Under the pieces are notes generated by a model. That model was not told where the DNA came from and ran no database searches. It was given only the letters and a program-made list of their open reading frames with translations. Both the position numbers and the translations under genes were made by a program. Shown one piece after another: positions 52,953 to 62,093 of a stretch of 64,000 bases of DNA. Source of the stretch: Microbulbifer sp. ALW1 (GTDB taxonomy: Bacteria; Pseudomonadota; Gammaproteobacteria; Pseudomonadales; Cellvibrionaceae); contig NZ_CP047569.1 of the NCBI RefSeq assembly GCF_009903625.1, forward strand, positions 2,892,501 to 2,956,500, read 5' to 3'. Every line of letters begins with the position of its first letter. The first letter of the stretch is position 1.

Positions 52953-54347
52953 ATGATTTCGTTTCCTCTCCAGGTCACACTTGAGCAAGCGGTGTTGGCA
53001 GCGGCACTGGTACTGTTTTTGGTGGGCCTTGCTGCGTGGCTCAGCCGTGGTGCCGTAAGCCGGCGGCTGCAGGCGCTACAGGGGGAGCATCAGGTGGTGG
53101 TGGCGCAGTTGGTAAGTAGCCGCGAGCAGGAGTCCCGCCATGAGCTGGATGTTCAGCAGTTGCGCACAGAGCTGGACTCCAAATCGACCCAGTTGGCCCG
53201 CTATCAGGTGCTGGTGGAGAAAGGGGAGGCCGCGCTGGCCGAGCAGAAGCAGCAGCTGGAGCAGACCCGAGCCAGTATGACCCAGCAGTTTGAGAACCTC
53301 GCCAACCGCATCTTCGAAGAGAAACAGCAGGCCTTCCAGCGCCGCAGCGAAGACAGCCTGCGCAAGAGCCTGGACCCGCTGGAGCGCCAGTTAGGCGATT
53401 TCCGCAAGCGGGTGGAGCATGTCTACGACCGCGAGAACGCCGAGCGCAACAGCCTCATGGGCCAGATCAAGGCGCTGCGGGAGCAGACCCAGCGCATCAG
53501 TGACGAGGCGCTCAACCTCACCTCCGCGCTCAAGGGTGACCGCAAAATTCAGGGCAACTGGGGCGAAGTAGTGCTGGAGCGCTTGCTGGAAGAGTCCGGC
53601 CTGCAGAAGGGCCGCGAGTACGAAACCCAGGTGAGCTTCACCAGCGACGGTCGTCGCCGCCAACCGGATGTGATCGTGCGTCTGCCGGAAAACAAAGACC
53701 TGATTATCGATTCCAAGGTCTCTCTGGTGGATTACGAGCGCTATGCCTCCGCCGAGACCGACGAGGAGCGCACTGCGGCACTGAAACAGCATGTGAACTC
53801 ACTCCGCGCGCATATCACCGGGCTTAACAAAAAAGCCTACGAGCAACTGGAAGGGGTGCGCACCCTCGACTTCGTGTTTATTTTTGTTCCTATTGAGGCG
53901 GCCTATATGCTGGCCATGCAGGCGGATCCGGAAATGTTCCGCTTCGCCTATGAGCGCCAGATTGTGCTGGTCAGCCCGACTACCCTGATGGCGACCCTGC
54001 GCACCGTGGAAAATATCTGGCGCTACGAGAAGCAGAACAAGAACGCGGAGAAAATTGCCGATGAGGCGGGCAAGCTCCACGACCAGTTCGCGCTGGTGCT
54101 GGAATCCCTCGACAACCTGGGCAGCCGTATCCGCCAGGCTGACGAGGCCTACCAGGAAACCTACAAGCGACTGGCCACCGGGCGCGGCAATGCGGTCAAA
54201 CGCATCGACAGCCTGCGCAAGCTGGGGGCCAAGACCCGCAAGCAAATCGCCGCGGATCTGCGCGAAAGCGCCGAAGACAGCCACAAGCTGCCAGCACCAG
54301 AGCGAGACATGGACGCGGTGGAAGAAACTGCCGAAAGCGAAACCTGA
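52953..54347 (+). CDS. rmuC: DNA recombination protein RmuC
   Basis: A 464-residue RmuC: an N-terminal transmembrane helix (LAAALVLFLVGLAAWL), a long coiled coil (about 35-170, many Gln/Glu heptads), then the PD-(D/E)XK-related RmuC domain with GNWGEVVLERLLEESGL, RQPDVIVRLPENKDLIIDSKVSL and FVFIFVPIEAAYMLAM. The family limits inversion of short repeats in E. coli. It starts an operon with the AEC transporter and DUF2489 genes. Confidence 0.95.
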   Translation: MISFPLQVTLEQAVLAAALVLFLVGLAAWLSRGAVSRRLQALQGEHQVVVAQLVSSREQESRHELDVQQLRTELDSKSTQLARYQVLVEKGEAALAEQKQQLEQTRASMTQQFENLANRIFEEKQQAFQRRSEDSLRKSLDPLERQLGDFRKRVEHVYDRENAERNSLMGQIKALREQTQRISDEALNLTSALKGDRKIQGNWGEVVLERLLEESGLQKGREYETQVSFTSDGRRRQPDVIVRLPENKDLIIDSKVSLVDYERYASAETDEERTAALKQHVNSLRAHITGLNKKAYEQLEGVRTLDFVFIFVPIEAAYMLAMQADPEMFRFAYERQIVLVSPTTLMATLRTVENIWRYEKQNKNAEKIADEAGKLHDQFALVLESLDNLGSRIRQADEAYQETYKRLATGRGNAVKRIDSLRKLGAKTRKQIAADLRESAEDSHKLPAPERDMDAVEETAESET

Positions 54348-54350
54348 TCT

Positions 54351-55286
54351 ATGTGGGAAACCTTCAATTTTGCGCTGTCGGTTACCGGCCCCATTTTCCT
54401 TACTTTGCTGGTGGGGTACGGGTTGGCGAGAAAAGGTTTGCTGAGTGAGTCCTTTGTGGACGACGCCTCGAAGCTGGTCTTTCTGGTAACGCTGCCGGCG
54501 CTGTTGTTTTTCAATATTTTCGGGTCCGATGCCCGTGTCACTGATGAGTGGCCGCTACTGGCGGCAGGGCTGATCGGTACTGTGCTCACCGTGCCACTGG
54601 CCTGGTTGACGGCGCGCTCTCTCGAACACGGCGACCGCAGTGCCTTTATCCAGGGAGCTTTCCGCGGCAACCTGGGGATTATCGGCCTGGCATGGGCGGC
54701 CAATGCTTACGGCCCTGGTGGGCTGGCACAGGCGGCGCTGCTGATGGCGGTTATCACTATTTTCTACAACGCCGCGGCGGTTGCACTGTTTGCGGTGTAC
54801 AGCCAGAAAGCCCAGTTCAGCTGGTTAAAACTGGCAAAAGACATTGCCCGCAACCCGCTGATTGTCGCCATCGTACTGGCGCTGGTGGCCAAGGCAGTAG
54901 GGCTCAAATTGCCGCAGATGCTGGTGCAGACCGGTGAGTATCTTGCCTCGGTGACCCTGCCACTGGCACTGTTGTGTATCGGTGCCAGCCTGGATCTCAG
55001 CATGCTCCGGCGCAGTTCTTTTGGCGCCTTTGCCGCCAGCGGTTTTAAATTGCTGATCGTGCCGCTGGTATTGCTGGGGGTTGGTTGGCTGTTTCAGCTG
55101 GATGGGCAGGCGATGGCGATTCTGTTTTTACTCGCCGCTACGCCTACGGCGTCTGCGTCCTTTATCATGGCGCGCGCACTGGGTGGCAATAGCCAGTTGG
55201 CGGCGAATATCGTTGCGCTCAGCACCCTGTTTTCGATTGTTACCGCCAGCCTGGGGCTGGCGTTGTTGAAGGTATCTTTTCCATGA
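54351..55286 (+). CDS. AEC-family transporter (auxin efflux carrier type)
   Basis: A 311-residue inner-membrane carrier with about ten spans in two five-helix halves. Family marks are SVTGPIFLTLLVGYGLARKG, IQGAFRGNLGIIGLAWA, and the C-terminal LLAATPTASASFIMARALGGN. Substrate unknown; bacterial relatives move malate, malonate or other organic acids. Begins three bases after rmuC and overlaps the next gene by four bases. Confidence 0.9.
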   Translation: MWETFNFALSVTGPIFLTLLVGYGLARKGLLSESFVDDASKLVFLVTLPALLFFNIFGSDARVTDEWPLLAAGLIGTVLTVPLAWLTARSLEHGDRSAFIQGAFRGNLGIIGLAWAANAYGPGGLAQAALLMAVITIFYNAAAVALFAVYSQKAQFSWLKLAKDIARNPLIVAIVLALVAKAVGLKLPQMLVQTGEYLASVTLPLALLCIGASLDLSMLRRSSFGAFAASGFKLLIVPLVLLGVGWLFQLDGQAMAILFLLAATPTASASFIMARALGGNSQLAANIVALSTLFSIVTASLGLALLKVSFP

Positions 55287-55759
55287 CCGAACCCATGACC
55301 GAAGTACCTGTCTGGATTCTGGTAATCGCCGGACTGATTATTTTTACCCTTTCCGCGATTGCGACTTACTACTGCCTGGAACTACGCAAGGCGCAAAAGC
55401 GGCAAAAGGCGCAGCTGGCGGAGCTGGAAGCGGCAGCGGATGCGCAGCGGGATCGGGTGAACACCAGTATTCAGATCATCGCCAAAACCCTGCTCGATGA
55501 CGGGGTGGGCCTGACCGAAGCCTCACTGCGGATTCGTGTGCTGCTGGATTCCCTGCAGGTTGAGCCGGCAGTGAAAGAGGAGTTTGTGGCGTTTTACCAG
55601 GTTGCGGATAAAACCAGCCACATCCCGATCCTTGAGGACTGGAAGAAGCTTTCGCGCAAGGAAAAATTTGCGTTTGAAAAGGAAATGGCGCGGGTGGAAG
55701 ACGATTACCGGGATTTCGCACTGGATGCAGCCAAGCGGATTCTTGGCCGCAACTTCTAA
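55283..55759 (+). CDS. DUF2489 protein
   Basis: A 158-residue protein with one N-terminal transmembrane helix (VWILVIAGLIIFTLSAIATYY) followed by a helical cytoplasmic domain matching DUF2489 (NTSIQIIAKTLLDDGVGLTEASLRI, then AFEKEMARVEDDYRDFALDAAKRILG). Function unknown. The start overlaps the stop of the AEC gene (ATGA). Convergent with trmA. Confidence 0.85.
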   Translation: MTEPMTEVPVWILVIAGLIIFTLSAIATYYCLELRKAQKRQKAQLAELEAAADAQRDRVNTSIQIIAKTLLDDGVGLTEASLRIRVLLDSLQVEPAVKEEFVAFYQVADKTSHIPILEDWKKLSRKEKFAFEKEMARVEDDYRDFALDAAKRILGRNF

Positions 55760-55791
55760 AAGTTGGTTTTTAAAAGTTCGTTTTTTGACTT

Positions 55792-56880
55792 TTACTTTTT
55801 AACCAAAAGCACGGCGGATTCGGTGTGATCCGTATAGGGGAACTGGTCAAAAATCGCAAAGCGCTCAATGCGGTGGGTTTTGGTCAGTTCTTCCAGGTTC
55901 TCCAGCTGCGTTTGCGGGTTGCAGGAGATATACAGAATTTTTGGGAAGCGGGCGATCATTGCGCAGGTATCGGCATCCAGACCGGCTCTGGGTGGGTCCA
56001 CCAGTACGGTTGAGAAGTCGTAACTGTCGAGATCAAAATCTTTCAGGCGGCGAAAGGGACGGACCTTGTCGATGGCCTGGGTGAACTCCTCCGCAGACAG
56101 GCGCAGGATGTGCAAGTTTTCTATTCCGTTTGCCGCGATATTTTCCTGTGCAGCGTTAACGGAAACTTTGGAAATTTCGGTGGCCAGCGCCTTGTCGAAA
56201 TGCTCCGCCAGGGGAATGGTGAAGTTGCCATTGCCGCAGTAGAGCTCCAGTAAATCGCCCTCGGCATTTTCGCAGCAGCTTTTGGCCCACTGAATCATTG
56301 AGCGGCAGATGTCACCATTCGGCTGGGTAAAGCTGCCTTCTACCTGTTTGTACTGGTAGCTTTTGCCGTCGATCTCCAGTTTTTCGATCACGTAATCCCG
56401 GTCGAGCACCAGTTTCTGCTTCCGTGAGCGACCCAGGATCGGCACGCCCAGTTTCTCCTGCAGCGTGCGCGCCTCGTTTTCCCATTCTTCACCCAGCGGT
56501 TTGTGGTAGATCAGCGTGATCAACGCATCGCCGCTCAGGGTTGTCAGGAATTCGGTGCAGAACAGGCGCTTTCGCAGAAGCTCACTGTTGTTAATGGCGT
56601 CTAGCAATGGCGGCATCAATACGTTGATCCGCTCGGAGCCGACGGTAAACTCCTCGATAACAAACGGCTTTTTGTACTCGCCCTGTTTGTACATGGCGTA
56701 ATCCACCCGGCCGCCTTCCTGCCACATTTTGAACTCCGCGCGCAGGCGGTAGTGGCTGGGCGGGGAGGGGAATACCTCCGGGGTCAGCTCGGTAAAAGGC
56801 GCATAGGCCTGCTGCAGGCGGGCCACCTTTTGATCCAGTTGTTGCTGGTAGTCGTCGGTATTTACGCGGTGAAGAGCCAT
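55792..56880 (-). CDS. trmA: tRNA (uracil-5-)-methyltransferase
   Basis: A 362-residue TrmA making 5-methyluridine at tRNA position 54 (and in tmRNA). Visible motifs: RAEFKMWQEGGRVDYAMYK near the N-terminus, LELYCGNGNFTIPLA (AdoMet motif I), VLVDPPRAGLD, and the nucleophile cysteine in ILYISCNPQTQLENL. Length equals E. coli TrmA. Divergent from the YjbQ gene. Confidence 0.96.
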   Translation of the reverse strand: MALHRVNTDDYQQQLDQKVARLQQAYAPFTELTPEVFPSPPSHYRLRAEFKMWQEGGRVDYAMYKQGEYKKPFVIEEFTVGSERINVLMPPLLDAINNSELLRKRLFCTEFLTTLSGDALITLIYHKPLGEEWENEARTLQEKLGVPILGRSRKQKLVLDRDYVIEKLEIDGKSYQYKQVEGSFTQPNGDICRSMIQWAKSCCENAEGDLLELYCGNGNFTIPLAEHFDKALATEISKVSVNAAQENIAANGIENLHILRLSAEEFTQAIDKVRPFRRLKDFDLDSYDFSTVLVDPPRAGLDADTCAMIARFPKILYISCNPQTQLENLEELTKTHRIERFAIFDQFPYTDHTESAVLLVKK

Positions 56881-57009
56881 GTGCTGAGCCGTTTCTGTTA
56901 CAGGGGGCGACCGGATTAGGGCGCGCGATCATTGGGGGTAGGGGCGCGGATTATAGCGGATGCAGCCTCCAGATAAACGGTTGTGATTTGATGAGTGAGG
57001 AAGAGTGAA

Positions 57010-57417
57010 ATGGCACTGGGAAAGCTGGAAATAGTAGTGAACGGGCAGGGACTGCACGAATTTACCGATGAGGTGAACCACTGGCTGGCCAGTCAGAACC
57101 TCTTTGGAAGTGGGCTGTGCACCCTGTTTATCCAGCACACCTCGGCCAGCCTGCTAATTCAGGAGAATGCGGACCCCAGTGCGCGGGTGGATCTTGAGAA
57201 CTGGCTGAACCGCCTGGTGCCGGAGAATGACCCCCTGTACACCCATACCCTGGAAGGGCCAGATGATATGCCGGCACATATCAAGGCGTCGCTGACCGCC
57301 TGCAGCCTGAGTATCCCCATGGAGGACGGCCGGCTGCTGCTGGGCACTTGGCAGGGTATCTACCTGTGGGAGCACCGCCATCACCGCGGGAAGCGGCGGG
57401 TGATTGTGCAGGCCTGA
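57010..57417 (+). CDS. YjbQ-family protein (secondary thiamine-phosphate synthase type)
   Basis: A 135-residue UPF0047/YjbQ protein. LCTLFIQHTSASLLIQENADPSARVDLENWLNRLVPE carries the His/Asp/Glu set, and the end has LGTWQGIYLWEHRHHRGKRRVIVQ. The family has weak thiamine-phosphate synthase activity; the true role is unknown. The ATG is chosen over a GTG five codons earlier because GAGGAAGAG is its ribosome site. Confidence 0.92.
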   Translation: MALGKLEIVVNGQGLHEFTDEVNHWLASQNLFGSGLCTLFIQHTSASLLIQENADPSARVDLENWLNRLVPENDPLYTHTLEGPDDMPAHIKASLTACSLSIPMEDGRLLLGTWQGIYLWEHRHHRGKRRVIVQA

Positions 57418-57441
57418 GGAGGTTCAGAGTGCTTTCCGGGC

Positions 57442-58659
57442 TCAGTAGTGGACCTTCAACTGTAACTCCAGGTAGTCATCGCTCCTGAAACTGTTCAAGA
57501 CACCGCCGCCGCCCGAAAAAGTGCGGCCTTTCACTGCAAATGTCAGGTTTTGCCCCAGGCGACGATCTGCTTCCAGTGAAAACAGCGTCTCACCGCTGTC
57601 TGGATCCCAAATAGTGCCTACCAGAACCGAAGTGTCCTGGCGGTCGTTCAGGGCATAGCGCAGCCCCATAAAAATGTCATTGTTAAATGCGGAAACCGGT
57701 GTGAGTGGATCCGTGATGTCTCTGTTGTCATACAGGTATTCAAGGATTAACCCGAGATCCCCCCTGTGTCCCATGAATTGGTAGTTCGAATACTCCAGTC
57801 CGCCAACCAGGGCGTGCATATCTTTGCTATAGCCACGGCGGTACAGGGTTTCCAGCTTCCATAGCCAGGCGTTTTGCGTGTATTGCAGGTCGAGGCTTAA
57901 CTGCTCGATTTGCTGGTAGTAGGGATGCAGTACACTGGTGGTCATGTCTGGAATCAGTGCCGCTTCCCGATCGGTTCCACTAAACCAGGAAACACCCAGA
58001 TCCCAGCCATTAAAGTAATGACTGTAACGCAGAGCAGTGTCCAGATGGTTTCGCTCTCGGGAGTCCGCGTAACGGGGGGAGCCGGCGTCCACCGGGAGTG
58101 CAAAACCAAGGCGACCTTCAACCCCGGGAAAACTGCGCTCGCGAAAGTAGGGCAGTGCATAGAGTTCCAGGGTGCCCCAATCTCGAAACAGCGTTAAATT
58201 GGCGAGAGGCTGGCCCAGCTTGGACTCACCATCGGGGTCTTCGACGGTGTCCGTCTGGTTGATGATGTCCACCAGATGATGGGACTCGGCGACTCCCCAG
58301 AATACCTTTCCAATGCCAAGTAAAAGTTCCCAGTCAGACGCGGTACGGCGCCAGCTCAATTCGCGGAGATCACTGTGGGTCCTCTCGGGGTCCACGTAAT
58401 CATGGCGATAATAGGGAATGGCGGTAAACTGATTTTCGTTGTGGTCTGCACGAATCACCGTCGAAACATGTACGGACAGCGGATTCGTATCTCGTTGGCG
58501 GTCAAATGCCGGTGACGCAAAGAAGTTGCGCATGTCTATGCCGCCTTCTGCACTGACTTCCGCCGAGCTGGCTGACACCGGGATACTCAGCAGGGCGCTC
58601 AGCAGGGCACTTCGCAGGGCAGTGGCGTCATAGCGTGAAGCGGTCTTAGTCAAAGCCAT
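57442..58659 (-). CDS. Outer-membrane beta-barrel protein of the lipid export operon
   Basis: A 405-residue exported protein with a signal peptide (LLSALLSIPVSASSA) and many alternating amphipathic strands ending in the aromatic LELQLKVHY, typical of outer-membrane barrels. The WELLLGIGKVFWGVAESHHLVDIINQTD segment is characteristic of barrels that accompany DUF1302/DUF1329-type and MMPL exporters. It is the last gene of the tight operon, three bases after the lipoprotein-sorting-type gene. Inferred role: outer-membrane exit or anchoring for the product of the operon. Confidence 0.75.
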   Translation of the reverse strand: MALTKTASRYDATALRSALLSALLSIPVSASSAEVSAEGGIDMRNFFASPAFDRQRDTNPLSVHVSTVIRADHNENQFTAIPYYRHDYVDPERTHSDLRELSWRRTASDWELLLGIGKVFWGVAESHHLVDIINQTDTVEDPDGESKLGQPLANLTLFRDWGTLELYALPYFRERSFPGVEGRLGFALPVDAGSPRYADSRERNHLDTALRYSHYFNGWDLGVSWFSGTDREAALIPDMTTSVLHPYYQQIEQLSLDLQYTQNAWLWKLETLYRRGYSKDMHALVGGLEYSNYQFMGHRGDLGLILEYLYDNRDITDPLTPVSAFNNDIFMGLRYALNDRQDTSVLVGTIWDPDSGETLFSLEADRRLGQNLTFAVKGRTFSGGGGVLNSFRSDDYLELQLKVHY

Positions 58660-58662
58660 GAT

Positions 58663-59514
58663 CTAACGAATCCTGCGAAGTACGGATTTTTCAAAATCCC
58701 GGTCACTGAATTCGGTGTCGAAACGATAGTCCGAGTACACCAAATCGGTGCTGCGACCTGTCAAGTGATTGACCATTGTCAAACGGTGCGCTCGCCAGAA
58801 TTTGCCCTCGTACTGTCGATAATCTTCCATCTCCAGCGTTTTTAGCAGAGTGTCACGGCGGTCGTAAAATTCGACTTTCACCATCTGGCTGCGGTTTTGA
58901 TCTGTCCAGGAAATTTGGCGGGTGTAACCAGACTCTGCATACTTGGGGCGTCGTTCTACGACGTCGCAGACAAATTCGCCGCACGGCTCCGACCGCAAAT
59001 ACTGATATTCGTACTTTTCGAGTGCCTGCGCAGTAAAGTCTTCGAATGCAAATTCACTGCCGACAAATGGGCCGGATTTATTGGCAGAGCTGATACGCTT
59101 TTCGCGACGGAGTGCGGGTAAATACAGCCACTGGTCGTCTGGCTCTAAAATCCGCGAATGGGACAGTAATGCGGTACCGCGAACGTCGGCGGGCGTATTG
59201 AAGAGAATCAGGCTCTTGTCGCCCAGTAGGGGATCACTCACTTCTAAGGTTTGTATGGTGAGCGCTCTTGTTGACTCATTTCCAGACGCGTCGCGGAGCA
59301 CCATGGTGAGATCGGCAATACTGGAATGGAAGCCCCGGTCTGAACGATCCGTTCGCTCAGCGATCTGATAGCCCCGCTGGTCAGCAACCGTTTCTGCCCA
59401 GGCTGGGGTAACTGCGATCAGCAATAATGTCAGACGTGCAAGCGTGTTGACCATACCGGCCCCCATGGACGACGTGTTCTGTCTTGAGCGCAAGCGCGTA
59501 GTTAAGTTCAACAT
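58663..59514 (-). CDS. Outer-membrane lipoprotein-sorting-type (LolA-fold) periplasmic protein
   Basis: A 283-residue exported protein of the family annotated as outer membrane lipoprotein-sorting protein, a LolA/LolB-like half-barrel able to shield lipids. Signal sequence near residues 25-41 (LARLTLLLIAVTPAWA), then RGYQIAERTDRSDRGFHSS, RALTIQTLEV, DDQWLYLPALRREKRIS, SEFAFEDF, and a late LVYSDYRFDTEFSDRDF. Members are regularly encoded beside RND/MMPL exporters, as here. The start is somewhat uncertain; internal ATGs at 59466 and 59454 would give a shorter signal region. Confidence 0.82.
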   Translation of the reverse strand: MLNLTTRLRSRQNTSSMGAGMVNTLARLTLLLIAVTPAWAETVADQRGYQIAERTDRSDRGFHSSIADLTMVLRDASGNESTRALTIQTLEVSDPLLGDKSLILFNTPADVRGTALLSHSRILEPDDQWLYLPALRREKRISSANKSGPFVGSEFAFEDFTAQALEKYEYQYLRSEPCGEFVCDVVERRPKYAESGYTRQISWTDQNRSQMVKVEFYDRRDTLLKTLEMEDYRQYEGKFWRAHRLTMVNHLTGRSTDLVYSDYRFDTEFSDRDFEKSVLRRIR

Positions 59515-59538
59515 GGTTAGGTTCTTCCTTATTCCTTT

Positions 59539-59709
59539 CTAGATTTCGGTCATATCAAAGTCGCCTTTCGACATGCCACAATCCGGGCATGTCCAGCTTT
59601 CCGGGACATCCTGCCATGCGGTACCTGCTGGAATGCCCTCTTCAGGTCGCCCCAATTTCTCGTCGTACACAAATCCACACAAAATGCACATAAACTTACG
59701 CTGATTCAT
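59539..59709 (-). CDS. Rubredoxin
   Basis: A 56-residue rubredoxin that is easily overlooked because of its size. Cys8-x2-Cys11 (MCILCGFVYDE) and Cys41-x2-Cys44 (WTCPDCGMSKGDF) bind one iron, and the linker EEGIPAGTAWQDVP is canonical. AAAGGACG precedes the ATG. It lies 33 bases after the ketoacyl synthase gene and 24 before the LolA-fold gene. Rubredoxins donate electrons to membrane di-iron oxygenases, so the desaturase of this operon is the probable partner (inference). Confidence 0.95.
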   Translation of the reverse strand: MNQRKFMCILCGFVYDEKLGRPEEGIPAGTAWQDVPESWTCPDCGMSKGDFDMTEI

Positions 59710-59742
59710 AGTTCGTCCTTTTGACGGCGGTACTGCTTACTT

Positions 59743-61278
59743 TCAAGCACCGACTGAGATTTTGCGTGCTTCGGAATTAAAATCTGCGGAAACAGATTGA
59801 ATCTCGGATTTCAGCTTGGCGAAAAACGCTAAATTTTCCGTAGACGTCTTGTCGTGATCGCTCTTGCTCGGTACTTCCACGCTGCCACCGGGAAGCAGCA
59901 GGCGATAACTTTCACGAATGAATCGAAGGATTTTGTCGTTTGCGAGCAGTGGCAAGACACAGGGAGAGACGATTATTCGATCGACTCCCAGCGTGTGCTT
60001 CCACAGCTGTTTTACCGCAAGTGCCGGATCATCCTCTTGCGTGTACCCAAGACCGCTGAAATTCTGGTTTTGCGGACTGCTCTCCGCCTGGTTGGGAAGA
60101 TTGATTTTCAGGCAATCTCCATCGCGGAGTATTTTTAATGCGGTCGTCGGCTGGGGTGCACCGCGTGCAATACGTGTCAGGATCATGGAATTGACTTTAA
60201 ACCCGGAACCGAAACTCATCATGAATACACGTTTGCCGGTTTTGGGCCCTGTCTTCTCAATTTCATCCAGTACGTAGAAAATGGAGGGCGAACTCATATT
60301 TGAGCGTTGCTCGAAGACGCGAAAACTGAACGCCAAATCTCCTTTGGACAGCTTCAGGCTTTTTGCCAGCCCCGACAGCACTGCGGTGCCACCTGGATGC
60401 AGGGCCCAGTAATCGATTTTACTTTGCCAGTCTGGGACTTTCTTTGTGACGGCGTAATGAATTTTCTCGCTGGTTGAGGCGATCTTGGGAACCAGGATCC
60501 TCAGGTTTTGTTCAATGCCCCGGGCAGCAACTTTCGGTAAGGTTCTTGACAGCCGTATGGCGGGACCGCCGCTCCCCTCAATGTAGCGAATGGCCTCAAA
60601 TTCCTGGTTTCCTGAGCTGATGGTGCGCACGCTCTCGTCAATACCGTAAAGTGCGGGCTCCCGGTAGGTGCTGATAAGCAGCGCTGCGCAGCCCTCTCCA
60701 AATACCACATTTGGTATGACACCATCCTGAGATTGATTAAACAAATTGCTGACAGCCTCCAGGGCGATCACCAGGCAGCGTGCCGGCCGATTTTCTGATC
60801 TCAGGAAGCGAATACCTGCATCCAGTGCAGCCAGCCCACTGGAACAGGCCATGTCGCCAAGGTTCAGGGTGACCGCATGGGAGGGGAATGAAAATGCACT
60901 GGCGACGATACTTGCCGCACTGGGCATGGTTTTCCCGACGCTACTGGTGACAACAATAAAATCGATGTCTTTGGCGGATTTTCCGGTTTTCTTGAAAAGA
61001 CCATTGATGGCGTCAGTCATCAGGCTGCGAATGGTTTTCTCGTATAGCGCCAGGCGTTGTTCCCGGCAGTTGGTGCGAGAAAGTACTTCAATATCGTGAC
61101 TCAAGTGCCGAACGCGTTGTGGGCTTTCCAGAAGGAGCTTTCTGTAGAGTTCGCGCGACTCGTTGTCGAGTCCGTTGCGCGTACACTGTTCGAGCTTTTC
61201 ATAAAGCTTTTCGTTGGTAATCGGTATTCCATAATCCGAACAATGGAAGTCGACTAATTTGACTTTTCTGTTTCCCAT
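59743..61278 (-). CDS. 3-ketoacyl-CoA synthase / type III PKS-like enzyme with extra C-terminal domain
   Basis: A 511-residue thiolase-fold condensing enzyme. The catalytic triad is visible: Cys145 (GDMACSSGLAALD), His294 (YWALHPGGTAVLSG) and Asn327 (EQRSNMSSPSIFYVLDE). The 33-residue His-Asn spacing equals chalcone synthase. SFGSGFKVNSM resembles plant FAE1-type 3-ketoacyl-CoA synthases, so it lies between the two families. Residues about 390-511 form an additional domain with VDRIIVSPCVLPLLAND and FIRESYRLLLPGGSVEV, recalling the second half of a methyltransferase without its AdoMet motif. Start chosen at ATG after GGAAAG. Probably extends or condenses acyl chains. Confidence 0.8.
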   Translation of the reverse strand: MGNRKVKLVDFHCSDYGIPITNEKLYEKLEQCTRNGLDNESRELYRKLLLESPQRVRHLSHDIEVLSRTNCREQRLALYEKTIRSLMTDAINGLFKKTGKSAKDIDFIVVTSSVGKTMPSAASIVASAFSFPSHAVTLNLGDMACSSGLAALDAGIRFLRSENRPARCLVIALEAVSNLFNQSQDGVIPNVVFGEGCAALLISTYREPALYGIDESVRTISSGNQEFEAIRYIEGSGGPAIRLSRTLPKVAARGIEQNLRILVPKIASTSEKIHYAVTKKVPDWQSKIDYWALHPGGTAVLSGLAKSLKLSKGDLAFSFRVFEQRSNMSSPSIFYVLDEIEKTGPKTGKRVFMMSFGSGFKVNSMILTRIARGAPQPTTALKILRDGDCLKINLPNQAESSPQNQNFSGLGYTQEDDPALAVKQLWKHTLGVDRIIVSPCVLPLLANDKILRFIRESYRLLLPGGSVEVPSKSDHDKTSTENLAFFAKLKSEIQSVSADFNSEARKISVGA

Positions 61279-61345
61279 GATTCTTTCCGTGAATATTCGG
61301 GTTTGCAATATATAGAATTGGTTATTGGTACGGCTTCTTCCCCCA

Positions 61346-62086
61346 TCACGCCGGTGATTGGTAATGATGCTTGGGGTTTATCCGTAGAAATTTCAGGATG
61401 GACTTCCGGAGCTGATTGATGACTGTCAGTGGAATATCGATCCAAGGTCTCACGCAAACCATGACAAACACGCCATTATCCGCGTCGCTATTCAGGTACT
61501 CCATGATCTTGAGCCCGCGACTATCGAGCGACTGAAGGGATGTCTGATCATTGCGTATACGAAACCCAAGGTTCTGGCAGCGACCGGGTATAAGCCCGTT
61601 ATCCTGTAGGTTGTTCAGGTTGAGGTTTTCAGCAGTTTTTCGGTATAGCGCTCTATTGGGGAATGATTTCGTCGGGTTTAGTATGTCCGGAAATATTCTG
61701 GGTGCGATGGCGCGCATGTTCAGATAGCTTCTGGGGTTATTTGATACGGTGCAGAGTGCACTGGTCGTGAACAACTTGGTCCATTGGAAAAGGTAGCGAA
61801 AATATAAGTAGCTTCCGAGTTTTCGCTGTACCCCACGGGGACTTTTGTCGGTTTTCCCGCTGAGGCTAAAGTGGAGGACCTGGAATCCATTAGTACATTT
61901 TTTCTGGTAGAACAAAAATGCGCTTGCGTTTCCTAAATGGTAATAAATAAGAACGCATTCCACAGACCGAAGGTAGGATTCGATATGAGCTTCTGGATCT
62001 GAGGATACAAAAGATTGTCCAAAGATCGAAAGTATATCCTTCCGTTCTTCGATGGTTGCTGAGCTACATTGAACGTCCTTGATCAT
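61346..62086 (-). CDS. Hypothetical protein of the lipid operon
   Basis: A 246-residue protein of unknown family. It has alternating strands and helices (VECVLIYYHLGNASAFLFYQ, GFQVLHFSLSGKT, LGSYLYFRYLFQW, TKLFTTSALCTVSNNPRSYLNM) that would suit a GNAT-like acyltransferase fold, and a basic C-terminus. GAGGAAAAC precedes the ATG. It starts seven bases after the SRPBCC gene, so it belongs to the operon. An acyl-transfer role is a guess from fold impression and context. Confidence 0.7.
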   Translation of the reverse strand: MIKDVQCSSATIEERKDILSIFGQSFVSSDPEAHIESYLRSVECVLIYYHLGNASAFLFYQKKCTNGFQVLHFSLSGKTDKSPRGVQRKLGSYLYFRYLFQWTKLFTTSALCTVSNNPRSYLNMRAIAPRIFPDILNPTKSFPNRALYRKTAENLNLNNLQDNGLIPGRCQNLGFRIRNDQTSLQSLDSRGLKIMEYLNSDADNGVFVMVCVRPWIDIPLTVINQLRKSILKFLRINPKHHYQSPA

Positions 62087-62093
62087 GTTTTCC

